Shown piece after piece: positions 53,077 through 54,309 of a DNA stretch of 54,309 bases (position 1 is its first letter; each line of letters opens with the position of its first letter). The notes below the pieces were generated by a model that had not been told where the DNA came from, ran no database searches, and saw only the letters and a program-made list of their open reading frames with translations. This DNA is from an uncultured Telmatospirillum sp. Lineage in GTDB: Bacteria > Pseudomonadota > Alphaproteobacteria > Rhodospirillales > Magnetospirillaceae. Where the stretch lies: the NCBI GenBank assembly GCA_903858635.1, contig CAIOJO010000557.1, positions 1 through 54,309 of the forward strand, given 5' to 3'. A program made the position numbers and the translations under genes.

Positions 53077-54276
53077 CTAGCCTTTCGGCGGAGGCTCGGC
53101 CGTCCACCGCATGGGGCATTCGCCGGCATGGCCGTCGCGGACGTCCTTGGCCAGCAGGCCGCGCAGTTCGTTCACCATGTGCTCGCGCGCATCCTGCACC
53201 ACTTGCCGGACGAAATAGGTCTGCACCGGAAACTGGTTGGTATCGAAATGGAAGCTTCCCCGGGTTGACGGGAAGTCGACCCGCCGCAAGGCGCCGCGCA
53301 GGGCATCGTCGTCGTTGATCTTCTTGTCCGCCGCTCTGATCGCGGCATCCAGCAGCATGGCCGCGTCATAGCCCTCGGCCGCGAAGAACGACGCCGACCG
53401 ACCGTATTCGCTCTCGAAATCCGACATCAGGCGCCGGTTGGCCGGCGCGTCCAGGTCCTCGCTCCACGGGCCGATGCTGAAGGCGTCGAGCGACGCCTGG
53501 CCGACCGCCGCGAGCAGGCTCTGGTCGAGGGTGGTGGGCGGGCCGAACAGCGGCATCTCCTTCTTCACCCCCGATGCGGCCGATTGCAGGAGGAAATCCA
53601 CCGCCATGCCGCCGGTGTACAGAAGATAGACCCCATCCGGCGCCAACTTGCGCAAGCGGTTCAATTCCTTGCTGTAATCCATATCGCCGCGGCGGCTGGC
53701 AATCTCCGTCACCTGCCCTTTGAAGCTACGCCGCAACGCCGCCACCGCATCGCGTTCCCCCGCGGTGTCGGGCCCGACCACGGCCAGGTTGCGGTACCCC
53801 TGCGCCTGCAGATATTGCCCCGCCAGGTCATGCATGGTCTCGGCCAGACCCGACAACGAAAAGAGGTAGGGGCTGCACTCCTTGCCGGCCAAGGCCGGAG
53901 CCGGCGCATTGAGGTTGAGCACGAAGGTTCGTCCGCCGGTGGCCGCCGGCACCACCGCGGCGCCGATACGCGGATCGGTCGACAGCAGCAGAACCTGCAC
54001 CCGCTCGCTTTGCAGCAGATGCTGCACCGCTTGCATCGCCGCCGCCGGATCGTGGCGGTCGTTGAGCACGGTGAGGGCGAATTCGACCCCGCCGAGGCGC
54101 CCCCCCAGATGCTTGACCGCCAGTTGGAAGCCGTCCAGCTGGTCCTGCGCCATATTGGCCTGGGCCCCGCTCAGGGTGCCGAGAAACCCGATATTGAGGT
54201 CGGCGGCAAAGGCGGGGGTCGACCAGGTCAGCAAGACCGCCAAGCCACACCGGACTCGCTTCGCCAGCCCCCTCAC
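53077..54276 (-). CDS. Periplasmic ligand-binding protein, branched-chain amino-acid ABC transporter (LivK) type
   Basis: 399 aa. A short Sec-like signal (GLAVLLTWSTPAFA-AD) is followed by the type I periplasmic-binding fold: NIGFLGTLSGAQANMAQDQLDGFQLAVKHLGG, NLNAPAPAL, LAVVGPDTAGERDAVAALRRSF, and FFAAEGYDAAMLLDAAIRAAD. No permease or ATPase is in view. The GTG start at 54276 lies inside a repeat (CCCTCACCC), and the frame stays open to the right edge, so the true start may lie beyond the window. Confidence 0.85.
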   Translation of the reverse strand: MRGLAKRVRCGLAVLLTWSTPAFAADLNIGFLGTLSGAQANMAQDQLDGFQLAVKHLGGRLGGVEFALTVLNDRHDPAAAMQAVQHLLQSERVQVLLLSTDPRIGAAVVPAATGGRTFVLNLNAPAPALAGKECSPYLFSLSGLAETMHDLAGQYLQAQGYRNLAVVGPDTAGERDAVAALRRSFKGQVTEIASRRGDMDYSKELNRLRKLAPDGVYLLYTGGMAVDFLLQSAASGVKKEMPLFGPPTTLDQSLLAAVGQASLDAFSIGPWSEDLDAPANRRLMSDFESEYGRSASFFAAEGYDAAMLLDAAIRAADKKINDDDALRGALRRVDFPSTRGSFHFDTNQFPVQTYFVRQVVQDAREHMVNELRGLLAKDVRDGHAGECPMRWTAEPPPKG

Positions 54277-54280
54277 CCAA

Positions 54281-54306
54281 CCCTCTCCCCCTGAAGGGGG
54301 CGAGGG
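54281..54306. repeat. CCCTCTCCCC-type hairpin repeat at the right edge
   Basis: CCCTCTCCCCCTGAAGGGGG plus CGAGGG forms a hairpin with near-complementary arms. This is the common alphaproteobacterial intergenic 'CCCTCACCCAACCCTCTCCCC' element; it may continue beyond the window. Confidence 0.6.
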
Positions 54307-54309
54307 CTC

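Noticed and set aside
51310-53268. 652-codon plus-strand frame
   Set aside because: Antisense to TamA; no recognisable motif.

Overview
The window looks like chromosomal DNA from a GC-rich alphaproteobacterium, probably in the Rhodospirillales/Rhodospirillaceae. That placement is inferred from gene content (nif-type 2[4Fe-4S] ferredoxin, TctABC transporter with a Bug-type binding protein, TamA/TamB, glycogen and trehalose genes) and is not proven. It splits into two halves of different character at a tRNA-Val(GAC) gene near 20.1 kb.

Left half, about 0-20 kb: a carbohydrate and redox/stress block with many broken pieces. It holds a HAF-repeat protein; a GH15 glucoamylase/trehalase-like gene cut by a one-base frameshift; a fragment resembling quinol nitric oxide reductase; one polypeptide combining PAS, histidine kinase, receiver and LuxR-type HTH; a DUF488 5' scrap; a two-domain PRC-barrel protein; and transketolase. 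Facing transketolase is a tightly overlapping minus-strand operon: (small ORF)-tal/pgi fusion-gnd-zwf-HAD phosphatase-rpe-pgl-rpiA-ROK kinase. With transketolase it encodes a complete cyclic pentose phosphate pathway: glucose to G6P, 6-phosphogluconate, Ru5P, sugar shuffling, F6P and back to G6P. An exact 19-bp sequence sits in the same orientation upstream of both the PRC-barrel/tkt genes and the PPP operon, and is a candidate shared control element.

Middle, about 20-38 kb: tRNA-Val, N-formylglutamate amidohydrolase with a GNAT acetyltransferase, a ferredoxin, then minus-strand catabolic operons. One is Rieske oxygenase-reductase-GntR regulator. The second is MoaD-like sulfur carrier-molybdopterin oxidoreductase-four-cluster FeS protein-NrfD/DmsC anchor-D-2-hydroxyacid dehydrogenase-creatinase-like M24 protein. 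The third is TctC-TctB-TctA-IclR. The molybdoenzyme operon has no visible Tat signal, brings its own MoaD, and is preceded by strong palindromic operators; it is the best candidate here for an undescribed pathway. A truncated MFS (AAHS-type) gene lies beside it. A candidate small RNA with promoter, anti-Shine-Dalgarno loop and terminator lies near 37.9 kb.

Right part, about 38-54 kb: lytic transglycosylase-like protein, trehalose-6-phosphate phosphatase, ADP-glucose pyrophosphorylase divergent from glycogen synthase, trehalose-6-phosphate synthase, glucokinase, a methyltransferase, a membrane GGDEF protein, TamB, TamA, and a periplasmic ligand-binding protein reaching the right edge. REP-like intergenic repeats recur in the 20-54 kb part; I did not notice them in the left 20 kb, which fits a separate origin for the left block.
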